Assembly: GCF_001591605.1 (NCBI RefSeq)
Contig: NZ_BCVF01000004.1
Location: forward strand, 62,001-126,000
Origin: Bacillus badius NBRC 15713
GTDB lineage: Bacteria > Bacillota > Bacilli > Bacillales > Domibacillaceae
Reading direction: 5' to 3'
DNA: 64,000 bases
A program made the position numbers and the translations under genes. The notes below the pieces were generated by a model. The model was not told the origin of the DNA, did no database searches, and worked only from the letters and a program-made list of their open reading frames with translations. The number at the start of each line of letters is the position of its first letter. Positions within the stretch are counted from its first letter, which is position 1. Shown in pieces: positions 8,199 to 19,013 of this stretch.

Positions 8199-9305
8199 TT
8201 ATCGTTTGGCATAGCGGCTAATGTTCAGCAAAATGCCAAATGCCGCGAGCATGAGGGTGAGGGAAGACCCTCCATAACTTAAAAAGGGAAGGGTAATCCC
8301 CGTTACAGGCATTAACCCTGTAACAACCCCGATATTAATGATCACTTGAATGGCCAGCATTGAAATAATTCCAGCCGCAAGGAAGCTGCCAAATAAATCA
8401 GGGGCATTGATAGCGACCCGAATGCCGCGCCAAAACAGCAAGGAGAAAAGCAAGAGAATAAATATTCCTCCGATAAAGCCCAGCTCCTCCGCTAAGATCG
8501 CAAAGATAAAATCAGTTTGCGGCTCCGGCAGATAGTAATACTTTTGCCGGCTTCCGCCAATTCCGAGACCGAACAAGCCGCCGGGTCCAATAGCATAAAG
8601 CGACTGGATGATTTGGAAGCCGCTCCCTAACGGATCTGACCAGGGATCAAGAAACGAAGTAATCCGTTTAATCCGGTAAGGCGCTGACATCACCAGTGCC
8701 GCAAAGCCAGCCATGCCTGCAACTCCCATAAGCACAAAATGAAAAATTCTGGCACCCGACAAAAAGATCATAACAAGAGAAGTGCCTATCATTACCGTGC
8801 CCGTTCCAAGATCTGGCTGCAGCATAATCAAACCAAAAGCAGTGAAGGCAAGTCCGAGCGCCGGCAATAGCCCTTTTTTAAAATAAATCATCTGCTTTTG
8901 ATTTTCCGATAAATAGCCTGCCAAAAAAATAATGATAGCCAGCTTCATGAATTCCGATGGCTGAATCGAGAACGCCCCTGCTCCAATCCAGCTTTGTGAA
9001 CCGTTTCTCACCATTCCGACGCCGGGAATTAAAACGAGAATCAGGAGAACAAAGCAAACAAGCAAAGCAGCTTTTGAAAACCGTCGCCATGTCCAATACT
9101 CCACATTCATAATCAGGATCATGGCAATGTAACCAACTATCGCAAATAACAGCTGTCTTTTCGCAAAGAAAAAAGCGTCATTAAATTTGTATTCAGCCCA
9201 TATTTCACTGGCACTGTACACCATCGTAATCCCAATCATGAGCAGCGTGGAAATCAACATCAACAGAAAATAATCAGGAGCGAATTTCTTTACCGGCAAT
9301 GGCAT
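8199..9305 (-). CDS. spoVE: Spore cortex SEDS glycosyltransferase SpoVE
   Basis: Polytopic peptidoglycan polymerase of the FtsW/RodA/SpoVE (SEDS) family, working with the class B PBP SpoVD to make spore cortex. The 368-residue product has about ten membrane segments and SEDS signatures: YSASEIWAEYKF, the catalytic-loop region around WSDPLGSGFQIIQSLYAIGPGG, and GITLPFLSYGGSS. It is clearly closer to B. subtilis SpoVE than to the FtsW encoded at 49.6-50.8 kb. It lies between murD and murG as in B. subtilis. Confidence 0.94.
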   Translation of the reverse strand: MPLPVKKFAPDYFLLMLISTLLMIGITMVYSASEIWAEYKFNDAFFFAKRQLLFAIVGYIAMILIMNVEYWTWRRFSKAALLVCFVLLILVLIPGVGMVRNGSQSWIGAGAFSIQPSEFMKLAIIIFLAGYLSENQKQMIYFKKGLLPALGLAFTAFGLIMLQPDLGTGTVMIGTSLVMIFLSGARIFHFVLMGVAGMAGFAALVMSAPYRIKRITSFLDPWSDPLGSGFQIIQSLYAIGPGGLFGLGIGGSRQKYYYLPEPQTDFIFAILAEELGFIGGIFILLLFSLLFWRGIRVAINAPDLFGSFLAAGIISMLAIQVIINIGVVTGLMPVTGITLPFLSYGGSSLTLMLAAFGILLNISRYAKR

Positions 9306-9368
9306 ACACCTCTAATTCAAAGAATCCAGAGCGTGCCCCCGATCGATCGTTTCAAGAAGACAAGCTCT

Positions 9369-10721
9369 TTATTTCAATGTATGCACAGCTTCGATAAATA
9401 TATCTCCGCGCTGTTCAAAAGTTTTATACTGATCCCAGCTTGCGCAAGCAGGCGATAACAAAATAACGTCTCCTTCTGCAGAAGCTTCATAAGCTGCCCG
9501 CACCGCCTCCTGCATGGTATCTGTCTTGACCACTTCTTGTACTCCGGCTTTTCCGGCTGTCTCAGCAAGCTTGTCAGCTGTTTCACCAAACACTACTGCT
9601 GCCTTAACATTCTTCATATAGGGAATTAAATCATCGAACCCATTGCCTCTGTCCAATCCGCCGGCCAAAAGAATAATCGGCTGATTAAAAGCGGATAATG
9701 CACTTTTCGTAGCCAGTGTATTAGTTGCTTTCGAGTCGTTGTAAAACCTTCTTCCCTTCCACTCGCGGACAAATTGCGTGCGGTGTTTCACTCCGGAAAA
9801 AGTCGCCAATACCGCTTGTATAGCTTCATTTGTCCGATTGGCCAATTTAGCTGCCGATACAGAAGCAAGGATATTCTCTAAATTATGAGCACCAGGGAGC
9901 GCTACTTCCGCAAGGGCCATTATTTTCTCGCCTCGGAAAGTAATGTATCCATCCTGTACACAAGCTCCCTCCTCCAGAACAGATTTCGTAGAAAAAGGGA
10001 TGATTGTTGCTTTCGTTGTTTCAGCAAGCTTCATCAAATGAGGCTGATCTGCATTCACAATCAAAAAATCATTTTCTGTTTGGTTCTTCGTAATATTTAA
10101 TTTGGCTTTGGCATACTCTTCTCTCGTTCCGTGATAGTCCAAATGAGCGTCGTACAGATTAGTAATAATCGCAATATGCGGCTGGAATTTGTTTATACCG
10201 AGCAGTTGAAACGAAGACAGCTCAATAACGACGTAATCTTCCGGCTGTGCGTTTTGCACTACTTCTGACGCTACCTGCCCGATATTTCCGGCAAGCACGG
10301 CATGCTTCTTGTCTGCCTTAAACATTTCATGAATCAATGTGGTAGTCGTTGTCTTTCCATTCGTACCGGTAATCCCAATAAACGGCGCCTCTGAAATTAA
10401 GTATGCGAGCTCAATTTCAGTCAGCACAGGAATGCCTTTCGCCGCCGCTCCGGCAACGAGCGGGTTATGATAAGGGATTCCGGGATTTTTAACGATCACT
10501 TCAAATCCTTCATCAAGCAATTCAATGGGATGGCTCCCGCAAATCACTTTAATTCCCTGCTCCAGCAAGTGCTGGGCTTCAGGATTTTCATTTAAAGGCT
10601 TCCGGTCATTAACCGTAACGAAAGCCCCTAATTTATGCAAGAGCAGCGCTGCGCTGACACCGCTTTTGGCCAGCCCTAGCACAAGAACTTTTTTATGCTG
10701 AAAATCTGTTATTGTTTTCAC
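9369..10721 (-). CDS. murD: UDP-N-acetylmuramoylalanine--D-glutamate ligase
   Basis: Cytoplasmic Mur ligase adding D-Glu to UDP-MurNAc-L-Ala. The 450-residue protein shows the N-terminal UDP-binding fold ([17 protein letters not shown]), the ATP loop [15 protein letters not shown], the central motif EYAKAKLNI and the C-terminal [14 protein letters not shown] motif. It starts at GTG directly abutting the mraY stop, so the two are translationally coupled. A GGAG about 10 bases upstream serves as ribosome site. Confidence 0.98.
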   Translation of the reverse strand: MKTITDFQHKKVLVLGLAKSGVSAALLLHKLGAFVTVNDRKPLNENPEAQHLLEQGIKVICGSHPIELLDEGFEVIVKNPGIPYHNPLVAGAAAKGIPVLTEIELAYLISEAPFIGITGTNGKTTTTTLIHEMFKADKKHAVLAGNIGQVASEVVQNAQPEDYVVIELSSFQLLGINKFQPHIAIITNLYDAHLDYHGTREEYAKAKLNITKNQTENDFLIVNADQPHLMKLAETTKATIIPFSTKSVLEEGACVQDGYITFRGEKIMALAEVALPGAHNLENILASVSAAKLANRTNEAIQAVLATFSGVKHRTQFVREWKGRRFYNDSKATNTLATKSALSAFNQPIILLAGGLDRGNGFDDLIPYMKNVKAAVVFGETADKLAETAGKAGVQEVVKTDTMQEAVRAAYEASAEGDVILLSPACASWDQYKTFEQRGDIFIEAVHTLK

Positions 10722-11696
10722 TTAAATCCACGCTCCGATATAAATTCCGATCATCGCACAAAGCACGCCGACCGTCCAAAATGTCACTACTACCCGCCAC
10801 TCTGACCATCCGCCCAGCTCAAAATGATGATGAAGCGGACTCATGCGGAACACACGTTTACCTGTTGTTTTAAAAGAAATGACCTGAATGATCACCGAGA
10901 GCGTTTCAGCAACGAAAACAGCGCCAATGACCAGCAGCAGAAATTCAAATTTAGTTAAGATAGAAATAGCGGCGATGGCTCCTCCAAGAGCAAGTGATCC
11001 CGTATCTCCCATAAATACTTTTGCCGGATTGGCGTTAAACACTAGAAAACCAAGTACAGCACCCACTACAGCAAAAGAGAAAATCGCTGTTTCATCCAGT
11101 CCTTGGTTCCAGGCGAGGACCGCAAACGCGCCAAAAGCGATAGCTGATGTACCTGACACAAGTCCATCCAGCCCGTCTGTTAAATTTACTGCATTTGAAA
11201 AACCGACAAGCCAAAAAAGAACGAATGCGGCATATAAAATGCCTATATCAAATGATAGATCGGTTAACGGGATCGTTAATTCAGTAGATAAGTTGTTTTT
11301 TGCATAAATAATATAAAATAGAACGGAAATAACAATTTGGCCAGCAAGCTTTTGCTTTGATGTTAGCCCCAGGTTCCGCTTCATCACCACTTTAATAAAG
11401 TCATCAAGAAAACCGAGCAAACCGAAGCCAACCGTCACAAGCAACAATAGCAGCGTCTCGGTTCCAATGTCTGCATAAATTTGGGTCATAAACAACGTGG
11501 TAATAATAATAGCCAGCAGGAAGACGATGCCGCCCATCGTTGGTGTACCCGATTTTTTCTGGTGTGATTCCGGTCCTTCCTCACGTATGCTCTGGCCAAA
11601 TTTCAATCTCCGCAAAAAAGGAATGAACATTGGCGCAATCATTACAGTAATGAAAAAAGCCATAAACATCGTTAAAAATACATCTCTTTCCAGCAT
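10722..11696 (-). CDS. mraY: Phospho-N-acetylmuramoyl-pentapeptide transferase
   Basis: Integral membrane enzyme transferring phospho-MurNAc-pentapeptide to undecaprenyl phosphate to form lipid I. I start it at ATG 11696 (324 residues, the usual Bacillus length; [15 protein letters not shown]), one base after the murE stop; a longer in-frame extension overlaps murE and is not family-like. Ten membrane segments; motifs [13 protein letters not shown], the catalytic GFLDDFIK with paired Asp, NLTDGLDGL and SPLHHHFEL are present. Confidence 0.97.
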   Translation of the reverse strand: MLERDVFLTMFMAFFITVMIAPMFIPFLRRLKFGQSIREEGPESHQKKSGTPTMGGIVFLLAIIITTLFMTQIYADIGTETLLLLLVTVGFGLLGFLDDFIKVVMKRNLGLTSKQKLAGQIVISVLFYIIYAKNNLSTELTIPLTDLSFDIGILYAAFVLFWLVGFSNAVNLTDGLDGLVSGTSAIAFGAFAVLAWNQGLDETAIFSFAVVGAVLGFLVFNANPAKVFMGDTGSLALGGAIAAISILTKFEFLLLVIGAVFVAETLSVIIQVISFKTTGKRVFRMSPLHHHFELGGWSEWRVVVTFWTVGVLCAMIGIYIGAWI

Positions 11697-11697
11697 A

Positions 11698-13176
11698 TTA
11701 ATTCGCCTCTTTCTTCCGGCTGCTGAGCGCCGCTTTGGCAACTTCCCGGTCATCAAAATCGAGAATCTTATCGCCGATAATCTGATAGGTTTCATGCCCT
11801 TTTCCAGCTATGATCACCGCATCTCCAACCTTCGCCTCCCGGATCGCATGAAAAATGGCCTCTTTCCGGTCTAGGATAACTTTATAGCTTTTTCCGGCTA
11901 CTCCAGCTTCCATATCGCGCAAGATTGCCGCCGGGTCCTCACTTCGCGGATTATCTGATGTAAAGACCGGGTTGGTGGCATACTCACACGCGGCTTGAGC
12001 CATTAGCGGACGTTTGGTCCGGTCCCGGTCGCCTCCGCAGCCGACAAGTGCAAATACACGACCTGAAGTTAACGGCTGCACAGTTTTCAGCACATTAACG
12101 AGACTGTCAGGTGTATGGGCATAGTCGACGATCACAGTGATGCCCTGATCGTTTGTGACAAGCTCAAAGCGGCCCGCCACCCCATCAATCCGTTCAAGCG
12201 CCCGAATCGCTGTATCCACATCTACTCCAGCTGCCCCGGCAGCTGTCAAAGCAGCCAGCACATTGTACACATTAAATTTTCCGGCAAGCTTGGTTTTAAC
12301 CTTTCTTTCACCCTCTGGATACGTGAGCAAAAAGGTGGTTCCCTCGGATGTTAGCTGCACATTTGTCGCCCGAAACATCGCTTCTTTATCAATTCCATAA
12401 GTCACAATATGGGCAGCTGTCTCTTTTTTGTAAAAGTCAGATGCTTCTTCATCTGCGTTCAGCACAGCAAACTTGGGTCTGTCGGTTGAATACGTATTGC
12501 CTAACTGGGCAAACAGCAGCCCTTTTGCGCGCCGGTACTCCTCCATTGTATGATGATAGTCCAGGTGATCTTGCGTCAGATTGGTAAAAACGGCAACGTC
12601 ATAGTCACATCCCCATACTCTGCCCTCAACTAATGCATGGGAGGAAACCTCCATAACAGCAGCTGTAACACCTTCGTCTCTCATTTTCTTAAATGTTTTT
12701 TGCAATGTGAGGCTTTCAGGAGTGGTATTTTTAGTATGGAGCACCTCTTCCCCAATTTTCATATACATTGTCCCGATCAGACCGGTTTTTTCGCCTGCTT
12801 CTTTATAAATCTCGGCTAAAAGGTGGCTCGTCGTCGTCTTTCCATTTGTGCCGGTAATGCCGACAAGCTGCATCCCCGCAGTCGGTGATCCATAATAAAC
12901 ATCAGCGAGGACAGCCATGGCTCTTTTCGTATCGGCAACAGTAATCACAGGTGCTCCTTCCACCTCGACAGGCTGCTCTGTCAGTACAGCTCTAGCCCCC
13001 CTGTTCACTGCTTCCTGCGCTACCGTATGTCCATCAAATGTATATCCTTTAATGCAAATAAATAAAGACCCTTCCTGCACTTGGCGATGGTCGTTCTCTA
13101 CAGATAAAATTTCCGGATTTGATGCGTTGGATAATTTATAAAAAGGCAGCGACTTTAATAAGTCTGATAGATTCAC
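11698..13176 (-). CDS. murE: UDP-MurNAc-tripeptide synthetase, meso-diaminopimelate-adding
   Basis: Mur ligase adding the third stem-peptide residue. The motif DNPRSEDP, which selects meso-diaminopimelate over lysine, predicts A1-gamma peptidoglycan as usual for Bacillus. ATP loop [15 protein letters not shown] and the DYAHTPDSL motif are present. The start is probably GTG at 13176, 9 bases after AAAGGA; an in-frame TTG at 13185 abuts that site and is less likely. Length about 492 residues. It heads a tight murE-mraY-murD block. Confidence 0.96.
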   Translation of the reverse strand: MNLSDLLKSLPFYKLSNASNPEILSVENDHRQVQEGSLFICIKGYTFDGHTVAQEAVNRGARAVLTEQPVEVEGAPVITVADTKRAMAVLADVYYGSPTAGMQLVGITGTNGKTTTSHLLAEIYKEAGEKTGLIGTMYMKIGEEVLHTKNTTPESLTLQKTFKKMRDEGVTAAVMEVSSHALVEGRVWGCDYDVAVFTNLTQDHLDYHHTMEEYRRAKGLLFAQLGNTYSTDRPKFAVLNADEEASDFYKKETAAHIVTYGIDKEAMFRATNVQLTSEGTTFLLTYPEGERKVKTKLAGKFNVYNVLAALTAAGAAGVDVDTAIRALERIDGVAGRFELVTNDQGITVIVDYAHTPDSLVNVLKTVQPLTSGRVFALVGCGGDRDRTKRPLMAQAACEYATNPVFTSDNPRSEDPAAILRDMEAGVAGKSYKVILDRKEAIFHAIREAKVGDAVIIAGKGHETYQIIGDKILDFDDREVAKAALSSRKKEAN

Positions 13177-13369
13177 TTTTTTCAATCCTTTCCGTACAGC
13201 TTCTGGTATGTATTGTTATTTAAGCAAAGACATTTACTATTTTAACTAAAAAAAGAGAAGGATGCGACTTCTTTTCAGAAAAAATCACAACGACCATGTT
13301 ACCACAAATTCTGTTTTTTGCATGATTTTTTAGTCATGATTTTATATTTCCTGTTAAATAAACGAAAGA

Positions 13370-13390
13370 CCCGCCGATAAAAGCGGCGGG
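13370..13390 (-). terminator. Hairpin after spoVD
   Basis: GC-rich 7-bp stem CCCGCCG/CGGCGGG with a 7-base loop, 39 bases past the spoVD stop, followed on the minus strand by TCTTTCGTTTATTT. Weak T-tract; probable partial terminator before murE. Confidence 0.6.
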
Positions 13391-13428
13391 AAAAAATATT
13401 TTTTCTTCTGCAACCTTCTGCCGAAGGC

Positions 13429-15345
13429 TTAATGCATAAATAACCTGATCGTCGATCCAGCTTCCACCTTCGAGCCTGGCTCCGGTGATTGCTGAACTAC
13501 TTTCCGGCCGCTTCCCTCCACCTCCAGCTTAAAGTTATAAAGCTGCTGGGAAAGGTCTTTTTTATCCATGCCTTTAAAATTAGGAACAGCTATAATTTGC
13601 GGGTCCGTCCATTGTGTTTCCTTTTCGATTTGTTTCTTGCGCGGAGACACATTGAGTACCTGAAGGCTATCCTCCATAATCTTTCCAACGATTGGAGCAG
13701 CGACTGTTCCGCCAAATTGAATGGTCCCCTTTGGGTTGTCAATGGCTGTGTAAACAACGATTTGCGGCTGATCAGCCGGTGCAACGCCGATAAACGAAAC
13801 AATATGATTATTTTCAAGATATCGTCCGTTTTTCGCTTTTTGGGCTGTTCCGGTTTTTCCCCCTACACGATAGCCTTCCACAAACGCATTCCGGCCGGTT
13901 CCTTTGGCCACGACACTTTCAAGGGCAAAGCGGATTTTTCTTGAGGTTTCTGCTGAAATTACGCGCCGCTTGGCAACGGGCGCCTTTTTCTTCACTACTT
14001 CCCCTGTCGCCGAATTAACGAGCTCTTTCGCTACGTACGGCTGATACAGAATCCCGCCGTTAACAGCGGCTGAAACAGCGGTGACTTGCTGGATCGGTGT
14101 GACAGCTACGCCTTGTCCGAAAGCGGTAGTCGCCTGCTCCACCGGACCGACTTTATCCATATTGAACAGGATTCCCTTGCCTTCTCCCTGTAAATCGATT
14201 CCTGTTTTCTGGCCAAAGCCGAAGTTGCGGACATATTGAAATAGCTTCTCTTTGCCTAGACGGTCGCCCAATTCTACAAATCCCGGGTTGCAGGAATTTT
14301 CAACGACTTCCAAGAAAGACTGGTGCCCATGACCTCCTCTTTTCCAGCAGCGAAGCCTGGCCCCTCCCACTTCTACTGAGCCGGGATCATGGAAGTGATC
14401 TTTATATAAATCGACTTTCTTTTCTTCAAGAGCGGCGGCCAGCGTAATAATCTTGAATGTAGAGCCTGGTTCATACGTGCTCCAAATCGGTAAATTACGG
14501 TTATAAATTTCCGGGGAAACTTTTTGGAATTTCTCAGGATTGAAGGAAGGACGGCTGGCCATTGCCAATATCTCACCATTATTTGGATTCATTGCGATAG
14601 CAATCGCTCCGTCCGGCTCATATTTTGCCTCCGCAATATCAAGCTCCCGTTCCACAATTGTCTGGATGTTTGAGTCAATTGTTAATTTCAAATCTAACCC
14701 ATCCACGGGAGCGGCATAGCCGTCAGGCATTTGCGGCATCCGCTTGCCTTTTGCGTCCGAGAAAAAACGCATTGAGCCTTTTTGCCCGCTCAACTCCTTA
14801 TCATAATAAGCCTCAAGACCCATAAGCCCCTGATTATCAATTCCGGCAAAGCCGAGAACGTGAGCCAGACTTTTCCCAAATGGATAATGCCTTTTTGAAT
14901 CTTCGGCGATATAAATGCCCTTGATTCCCAACCGGCGCACTTCTTCGGCCTTTTCAAACGAAATCTTTCTGCCCTCAGGATGAATTCTCTCAATAGAGGA
15001 CTTTTTGGTTAAATGAAGGTAAGCTTTCTTCTCCTCAATATTTAAGACGGATGCCAGCTTTTTAGCTGCTTCCTCCGGGTTTTCTACTTGGCGCGGAACT
15101 ACGTAAACAGTCGGTGCGCTTTTATTTTCTGCGAGAGCGGTTCCGTTCCGATCGATGATCTTTCCTCTTTCCGGCTCAAACGGAATATTTCGGCTCCATA
15201 AATCCTGGGCCTTGTCCGTTAAATCGTCTCCTAAAGCAAATTGTACATAACCAAGCCTCAGCCCGATAATCGCAAATATCGTTATGCCCGCAAGCAAGGC
15301 AAACACAAGCCGTTTTCTAATTGTCACAGCTGAAACCCTCTTCAA
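13429..15345 (-). CDS. spoVD: Sporulation class B penicillin-binding protein SpoVD
   Basis: Cortex transpeptidase, partner of SpoVE. The 638-residue protein has one N-terminal membrane helix (about residues 12-34), the PBP dimerisation domain, and the transpeptidase domain with SxxK at S295-TFK, an SCN motif (NSCNPGF) and KTGTAQ near 497. One C-terminal PASTA domain ends the protein. It starts at TTG with a GGGGAGGGG ribosome site; the product (KRVSAVTIRKRL) matches the B. subtilis N-terminus. A strong palindromic terminator separates it from pbpB, allowing independent sporulation control. Confidence 0.96.
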   Translation of the reverse strand: MKRVSAVTIRKRLVFALLAGITIFAIIGLRLGYVQFALGDDLTDKAQDLWSRNIPFEPERGKIIDRNGTALAENKSAPTVYVVPRQVENPEEAAKKLASVLNIEEKKAYLHLTKKSSIERIHPEGRKISFEKAEEVRRLGIKGIYIAEDSKRHYPFGKSLAHVLGFAGIDNQGLMGLEAYYDKELSGQKGSMRFFSDAKGKRMPQMPDGYAAPVDGLDLKLTIDSNIQTIVERELDIAEAKYEPDGAIAIAMNPNNGEILAMASRPSFNPEKFQKVSPEIYNRNLPIWSTYEPGSTFKIITLAAALEEKKVDLYKDHFHDPGSVEVGGARLRCWKRGGHGHQSFLEVVENSCNPGFVELGDRLGKEKLFQYVRNFGFGQKTGIDLQGEGKGILFNMDKVGPVEQATTAFGQGVAVTPIQQVTAVSAAVNGGILYQPYVAKELVNSATGEVVKKKAPVAKRRVISAETSRKIRFALESVVAKGTGRNAFVEGYRVGGKTGTAQKAKNGRYLENNHIVSFIGVAPADQPQIVVYTAIDNPKGTIQFGGTVAAPIVGKIMEDSLQVLNVSPRKKQIEKETQWTDPQIIAVPNFKGMDKKDLSQQLYNFKLEVEGSGRKVVQQSPEPGSKVEAGSTIRLFMH

Positions 15346-15402
15346 GCATGTCCCCTCCCCTCACTCTCCTTCAATATATGTGGAAATGAAAGCGATGATT
15401 AC

Positions 15403-15435
15403 AAAAAAGCTAGCTGCCCGCGGGCAGCTAGCTTT
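15403..15435 (-). terminator. Perfect palindrome terminator between pbpB and spoVD
   Basis: Bases 15406-15435 form a perfect 30-base palindrome (15 + 15), starting directly after the pbpB TAG stop and followed by six Ts on the minus strand. It would decouple vegetative pbpB from sporulation spoVD. Confidence 0.9.
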
Positions 15436-17685
15436 CTATGGCTCTTTCTTTTCCTCTTTCTTCTCTGTGTCGTTCTTTCCTTCTTCTTTCTGAAGTTCTT
15501 TTTCTTGCTGGTCAAATAAGATTTTCTCGTTTTGCTTCATCAGTTTTACTATCAGTTTTTGGCCCTTTTTCACCGGAACTCCCGGTTTAATATTTTGACT
15601 GACCACATAGCCTTCTCCGGTGTAGCTCACCTTTAGACCAGCAAGATTCGACGCCTTCATCACATCACGCAGCGACCAATTTTCCATATTCGGCATCGTT
15701 GTTTGTCCGTCTGTTTGCAAGATTACTTTTTCTCCCTGCAAAAGAGTTGAACGAGCGGATGGGGATTGTCCAATGATTTTCTTTCCTTCCCCCATAACGA
15801 TTGGATTCACTTGTTGACCTTTTAATTCCTTAACAACCTCACTGACTGCTTTTCCTTCAAAGCTTTTCAATTTAATCGCTTTTGCTGCCGGTGTTTGTTT
15901 CGGCTCAATATTTAAGTACTGCAGGCTGTTGCGCATCACCGGATTGAAAATTTTCGAAACTGGGACGGAACCTGATTCCCCTTCAAGCTTTGGCTGGGCA
16001 ACTGCAGCATAAACAATAAGCTGAGGGTCTTTAGCAGGCGCCATTCCTAAGAAAGAAAAGATATAGTTATTTGCTCCATGCAAATAGCCGCCATTAGGAT
16101 TGGGCATTTGAGCGGTTCCAGTCTTCCCCGCCACTTCATATCCTTGAATTTGATAGATGCGCCCTGTTCCGTGCTCAGCTGTCGTTACGGTCTTAAGAAC
16201 TTCTCTCGTCTGTTCAGCCGTTGCTTTGGAAATGGGCTCTCCCACTTTTTCCGGTTTATTTTTTACGATCGCTTTATTGGTCTTATCATCTACTATTCTA
16301 TCAATGATATAAGGGCGCATCATATTTCCATCGTTTGTAATTGCGGTAGCCGCCTGAACTAATTGCAGCGCTGTCACTGTCGTTCCCTGTCCGAAAGCAG
16401 TGGTAACTTGTTCGAGCGGATAATTGTACAAAATCTGTCCTTTCGCCTCATTAGGCAAGCGGATACCCGTTTGCTTTCCGAAGTGAAAATCATCCAAATA
16501 TTGCTTAAATACCTCTGGTCCCATTTTTTCCAATAAGTTAGCCATCGCTACATTCGAAGAACGCTGTACTCCCTCCAGATAAGTGATCGTTCCCCAGCCC
16601 GCACCTCCATTATGGTCGCGGATCGCCGACCGGCCTACTTGGTATCTTCCAGATTTATACGTCTCCTTCGGATGGAACACACCTTCTTCAATAGCCGAGG
16701 CCAGTGTGAAAATTTTCATTGTAGAGCCCGGCTCAAAAGAGTACTCTACCAAGTCATTGCTCCAGTTATCTCCAAGACCGGCGCGCGTATCGGGATGGAA
16801 AGAGGGACGCTGGCCCATTGCCAGAATTTTTCCGGTCTTTGCGTCAGCAACAAGGGCAAAAGCTTTCCCTGGCTTGTACTCTTTCTCCACGTCATTCAAG
16901 GCATCTTCCAAAAATGTCTGGATCTTTGTATCCATCGTTAAATAGACGTGATCTCCATCATCCGGCTCTTGGATCATCTGCTTTTTATCCTGAAGCAAGT
17001 ACCCCCATAAATCGCTCTTATATTGGATCTTTCCGTCTTTTCCTCTTAAATATTTTTCATAGGCTTTTTCAATGCCCATTTGCCCGATTGTGCGGTGAAT
17101 CACTTGATTCCCTTGCTTTTCTTCTATCTTTTGCGTAAAGCCGATTAGGTGGGAAGCAAATTTGCCGTTAGGATAGAACCGCTTGGAATCCCTTAAAAAA
17201 ATAATCCCCGGCAGCTCCTCTGCCTCGATTTTCTTTTTTGTGCTATTGGATAAATCACGGCCTTGCTTTCCGAACTCCACTTGAAAGGCCCCTTTTTTCT
17301 TGAAACGCTTGAGACGATTTTCAATTTCACTTTTATCCATATCGATATATTTAGCCAGCACTTCTGCCGTCTTCTCTGGATCCTGCACATGCTTCGGTTT
17401 TTCCGGATTGGTCGTTATTGAAGAATCTAAAATCGCGGCCAGTGTGAAAGATGTGGCATCCTCGGCAATGACTGAACCATGCTGGTCATGAATCGTTCCT
17501 CTGTTGGATTCTAGTACATCGGTGCGCAAATATTTTTGCAAGGCTTCATTTTTCAAAGAGTGACCGTCTGCTTTTCCAGTTATTTGTATCATCAAAAAAC
17601 GGGCAAATAAGACAAAAAAGAGCAGGGCGAATATTACAAATAATATCGCTGCTCCTTTTTTCATATTCATACGATTTTCATTCAT
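15436..17685 (-). CDS. pbpB: Division-specific class B penicillin-binding protein PBP2B
   Basis: Septal transpeptidase working with FtsW. The 749-residue protein has an N-terminal membrane helix (about residues 10-30), a long pedestal domain, SxxK in EPGSTMKIF, SSN (QRSSNVAMA), KTGTAQ, and two C-terminal PASTA repeats. A highly charged Lys/Glu-rich tail of about 30 residues makes it longer than B. subtilis PBP2B (716, as I recall). Its start overlaps the ftsL stop by four bases, so the pair is coupled. Confidence 0.97.
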   Translation of the reverse strand: MNENRMNMKKGAAILFVIFALLFFVLFARFLMIQITGKADGHSLKNEALQKYLRTDVLESNRGTIHDQHGSVIAEDATSFTLAAILDSSITTNPEKPKHVQDPEKTAEVLAKYIDMDKSEIENRLKRFKKKGAFQVEFGKQGRDLSNSTKKKIEAEELPGIIFLRDSKRFYPNGKFASHLIGFTQKIEEKQGNQVIHRTIGQMGIEKAYEKYLRGKDGKIQYKSDLWGYLLQDKKQMIQEPDDGDHVYLTMDTKIQTFLEDALNDVEKEYKPGKAFALVADAKTGKILAMGQRPSFHPDTRAGLGDNWSNDLVEYSFEPGSTMKIFTLASAIEEGVFHPKETYKSGRYQVGRSAIRDHNGGAGWGTITYLEGVQRSSNVAMANLLEKMGPEVFKQYLDDFHFGKQTGIRLPNEAKGQILYNYPLEQVTTAFGQGTTVTALQLVQAATAITNDGNMMRPYIIDRIVDDKTNKAIVKNKPEKVGEPISKATAEQTREVLKTVTTAEHGTGRIYQIQGYEVAGKTGTAQMPNPNGGYLHGANNYIFSFLGMAPAKDPQLIVYAAVAQPKLEGESGSVPVSKIFNPVMRNSLQYLNIEPKQTPAAKAIKLKSFEGKAVSEVVKELKGQQVNPIVMGEGKKIIGQSPSARSTLLQGEKVILQTDGQTTMPNMENWSLRDVMKASNLAGLKVSYTGEGYVVSQNIKPGVPVKKGQKLIVKLMKQNEKILFDQQEKELQKEEGKNDTEKKEEKKEP

Positions 17686-18038
17686 TGCGGCTGCACAACC
17701 TTAATATTTTGTTCACTCAAATCCAACCCTAGCTCTTTGGCACGCTTCCAAATTCTTTCGTATGTACTCTCTTCGCTGACTTGAGCTTCCAGATCATGGT
17801 TGATTTTTTTCTGATCCTTAATCTCTTTTTCCACATCTTGAATATCTTTATTTATTTCATATAGGGCCGCTTGCGTGGAGACAATCTTTGCTCCCACAAA
17901 GCAAATCATTAAAGCAAATAACAGAAACAGCAATTTTTCCCCCGGTGTAAACAGGCGCTTTTTCATCTGTTGCTTTTTTTGCTTCGCTGCCGTTTTCTCT
18001 TCATGCCTTATTTGTTGTTTTCTGGCTAGATTGCTCAT
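17682..18038 (-). CDS. ftsL: Cell division protein FtsL
   Basis: Small bitopic division protein (118 residues) that complexes with DivIB and DivIC. Seen: a basic, Gln-rich cytoplasmic part (KQQMKKRLFTPGEK), one membrane helix (about residues 32-52) and an extracytoplasmic coiled coil. Position between rsmH and pbpB is diagnostic, since the sequence itself is weakly conserved. Its stop overlaps the pbpB start (ATGA). Confidence 0.93.
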   Translation of the reverse strand: MSNLARKQQIRHEEKTAAKQKKQQMKKRLFTPGEKLLFLLFALMICFVGAKIVSTQAALYEINKDIQDVEKEIKDQKKINHDLEAQVSEESTYERIWKRAKELGLDLSEQNIKVVQPQ

Positions 18039-18052
18039 GTTTTCACCCCTGT

Positions 18053-18991
18053 TTATTTTATTTTTTCCGCGATGCGCAGCTTGGCGGATCGCGCCCGGTT
18101 GTTTTGTTCAAGTTCCTCTTCAGATGGCAAAATCGGCTTGCGGGTGATCAGCTTCAATTCCGGCTGATACTCTTCTGGAATGACCGGCAGCCCCGGAGGA
18201 AGGTCCGGCCCTTGGCTTGCTTCTTTAAAAATCGTTTTGCAAATGCGGTCTTCAAGCGAGTGGAAGGTAATGACACTGATCCGTCCTTTAGGATGCAGCA
18301 GTTCGATCGATGTTTTTAAAGACTCTTCGAACACACGCAATTCATCATTTACAGCAATGCGAATCGCCTGAAAGATTCGCTTGGCCGGATGGCCTCCCTT
18401 TCTGCGGGCAGGAGCCGGAATGCCTTCCTTAATTAATTCGACTAGCTCGCCCGTTGTTTCAATCGGTTTTTCTTCGCGAGCTGCCTCAATTTTGCGGGCA
18501 ATCTGCTTAGAAAACTTCTCCTCCCCGTATTGGAAGAAAATCCTTACCAGATCCGCATACTCCCAGTGATTAACCACATCATAGGCACTCACCCCGCCTG
18601 TTAAATCCATTCTCATATCGAGCGGTGCATCATGATGATAACTAAACCCTCTTTCCGGTGTATCGAGCTGAGGGGAAGAAACACCAAGATCATATAAGAT
18701 GCCGTCTACTTTATCGACCTGCAGCCGCGCAAGCTCTTCTTTTATATACTTAAAATTGCTCTTAATAAATGTCACCTTGTCTCCAAAGCGGCTCAACCTC
18801 TCTGCCGCATGGCGAATAGCTGTTTCATCTTGGTCAAAAGCATACAGCTTGCCTTTATCACCAAGCAGCGACAGAAGATATTCACTATGTCCTGCTCCGC
18901 CAAGCGTGCAATCGACATAAACGCCGTCTGGTTGAATATTCAGCCCTTCTACTGTTTCCTTTAACAGTACAGTTGTATGTTCGAAATTCAT
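18053..18991 (-). CDS. rsmH: 16S rRNA (cytosine(1402)-N4)-methyltransferase RsmH
   Basis: SAM-dependent methyltransferase acting in the ribosomal decoding centre. The 312-residue product has the SAM motif [15 protein letters not shown], the [12 protein letters not shown] motif, [21 protein letters not shown] and ISFHSLED-like [10 protein letters not shown]. Length is standard. It lies between mraZ and ftsL as in most dcw clusters. Confidence 0.98.
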   Translation of the reverse strand: MNFEHTTVLLKETVEGLNIQPDGVYVDCTLGGAGHSEYLLSLLGDKGKLYAFDQDETAIRHAAERLSRFGDKVTFIKSNFKYIKEELARLQVDKVDGILYDLGVSSPQLDTPERGFSYHHDAPLDMRMDLTGGVSAYDVVNHWEYADLVRIFFQYGEEKFSKQIARKIEAAREEKPIETTGELVELIKEGIPAPARRKGGHPAKRIFQAIRIAVNDELRVFEESLKTSIELLHPKGRISVITFHSLEDRICKTIFKEASQGPDLPPGLPVIPEEYQPELKLITRKPILPSEEELEQNNRARSAKLRIAEKIK

Positions 18992-19013
18992 CTGTCACCA
19001 TTCCATTCAAATT

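Noticed and set aside
8004-8282. 92-codon plus-strand frame in the murG-spoVE gap
   Set aside because: No ribosome site, low-complexity composition, and it passes through the spoVE terminator into the end of spoVE.
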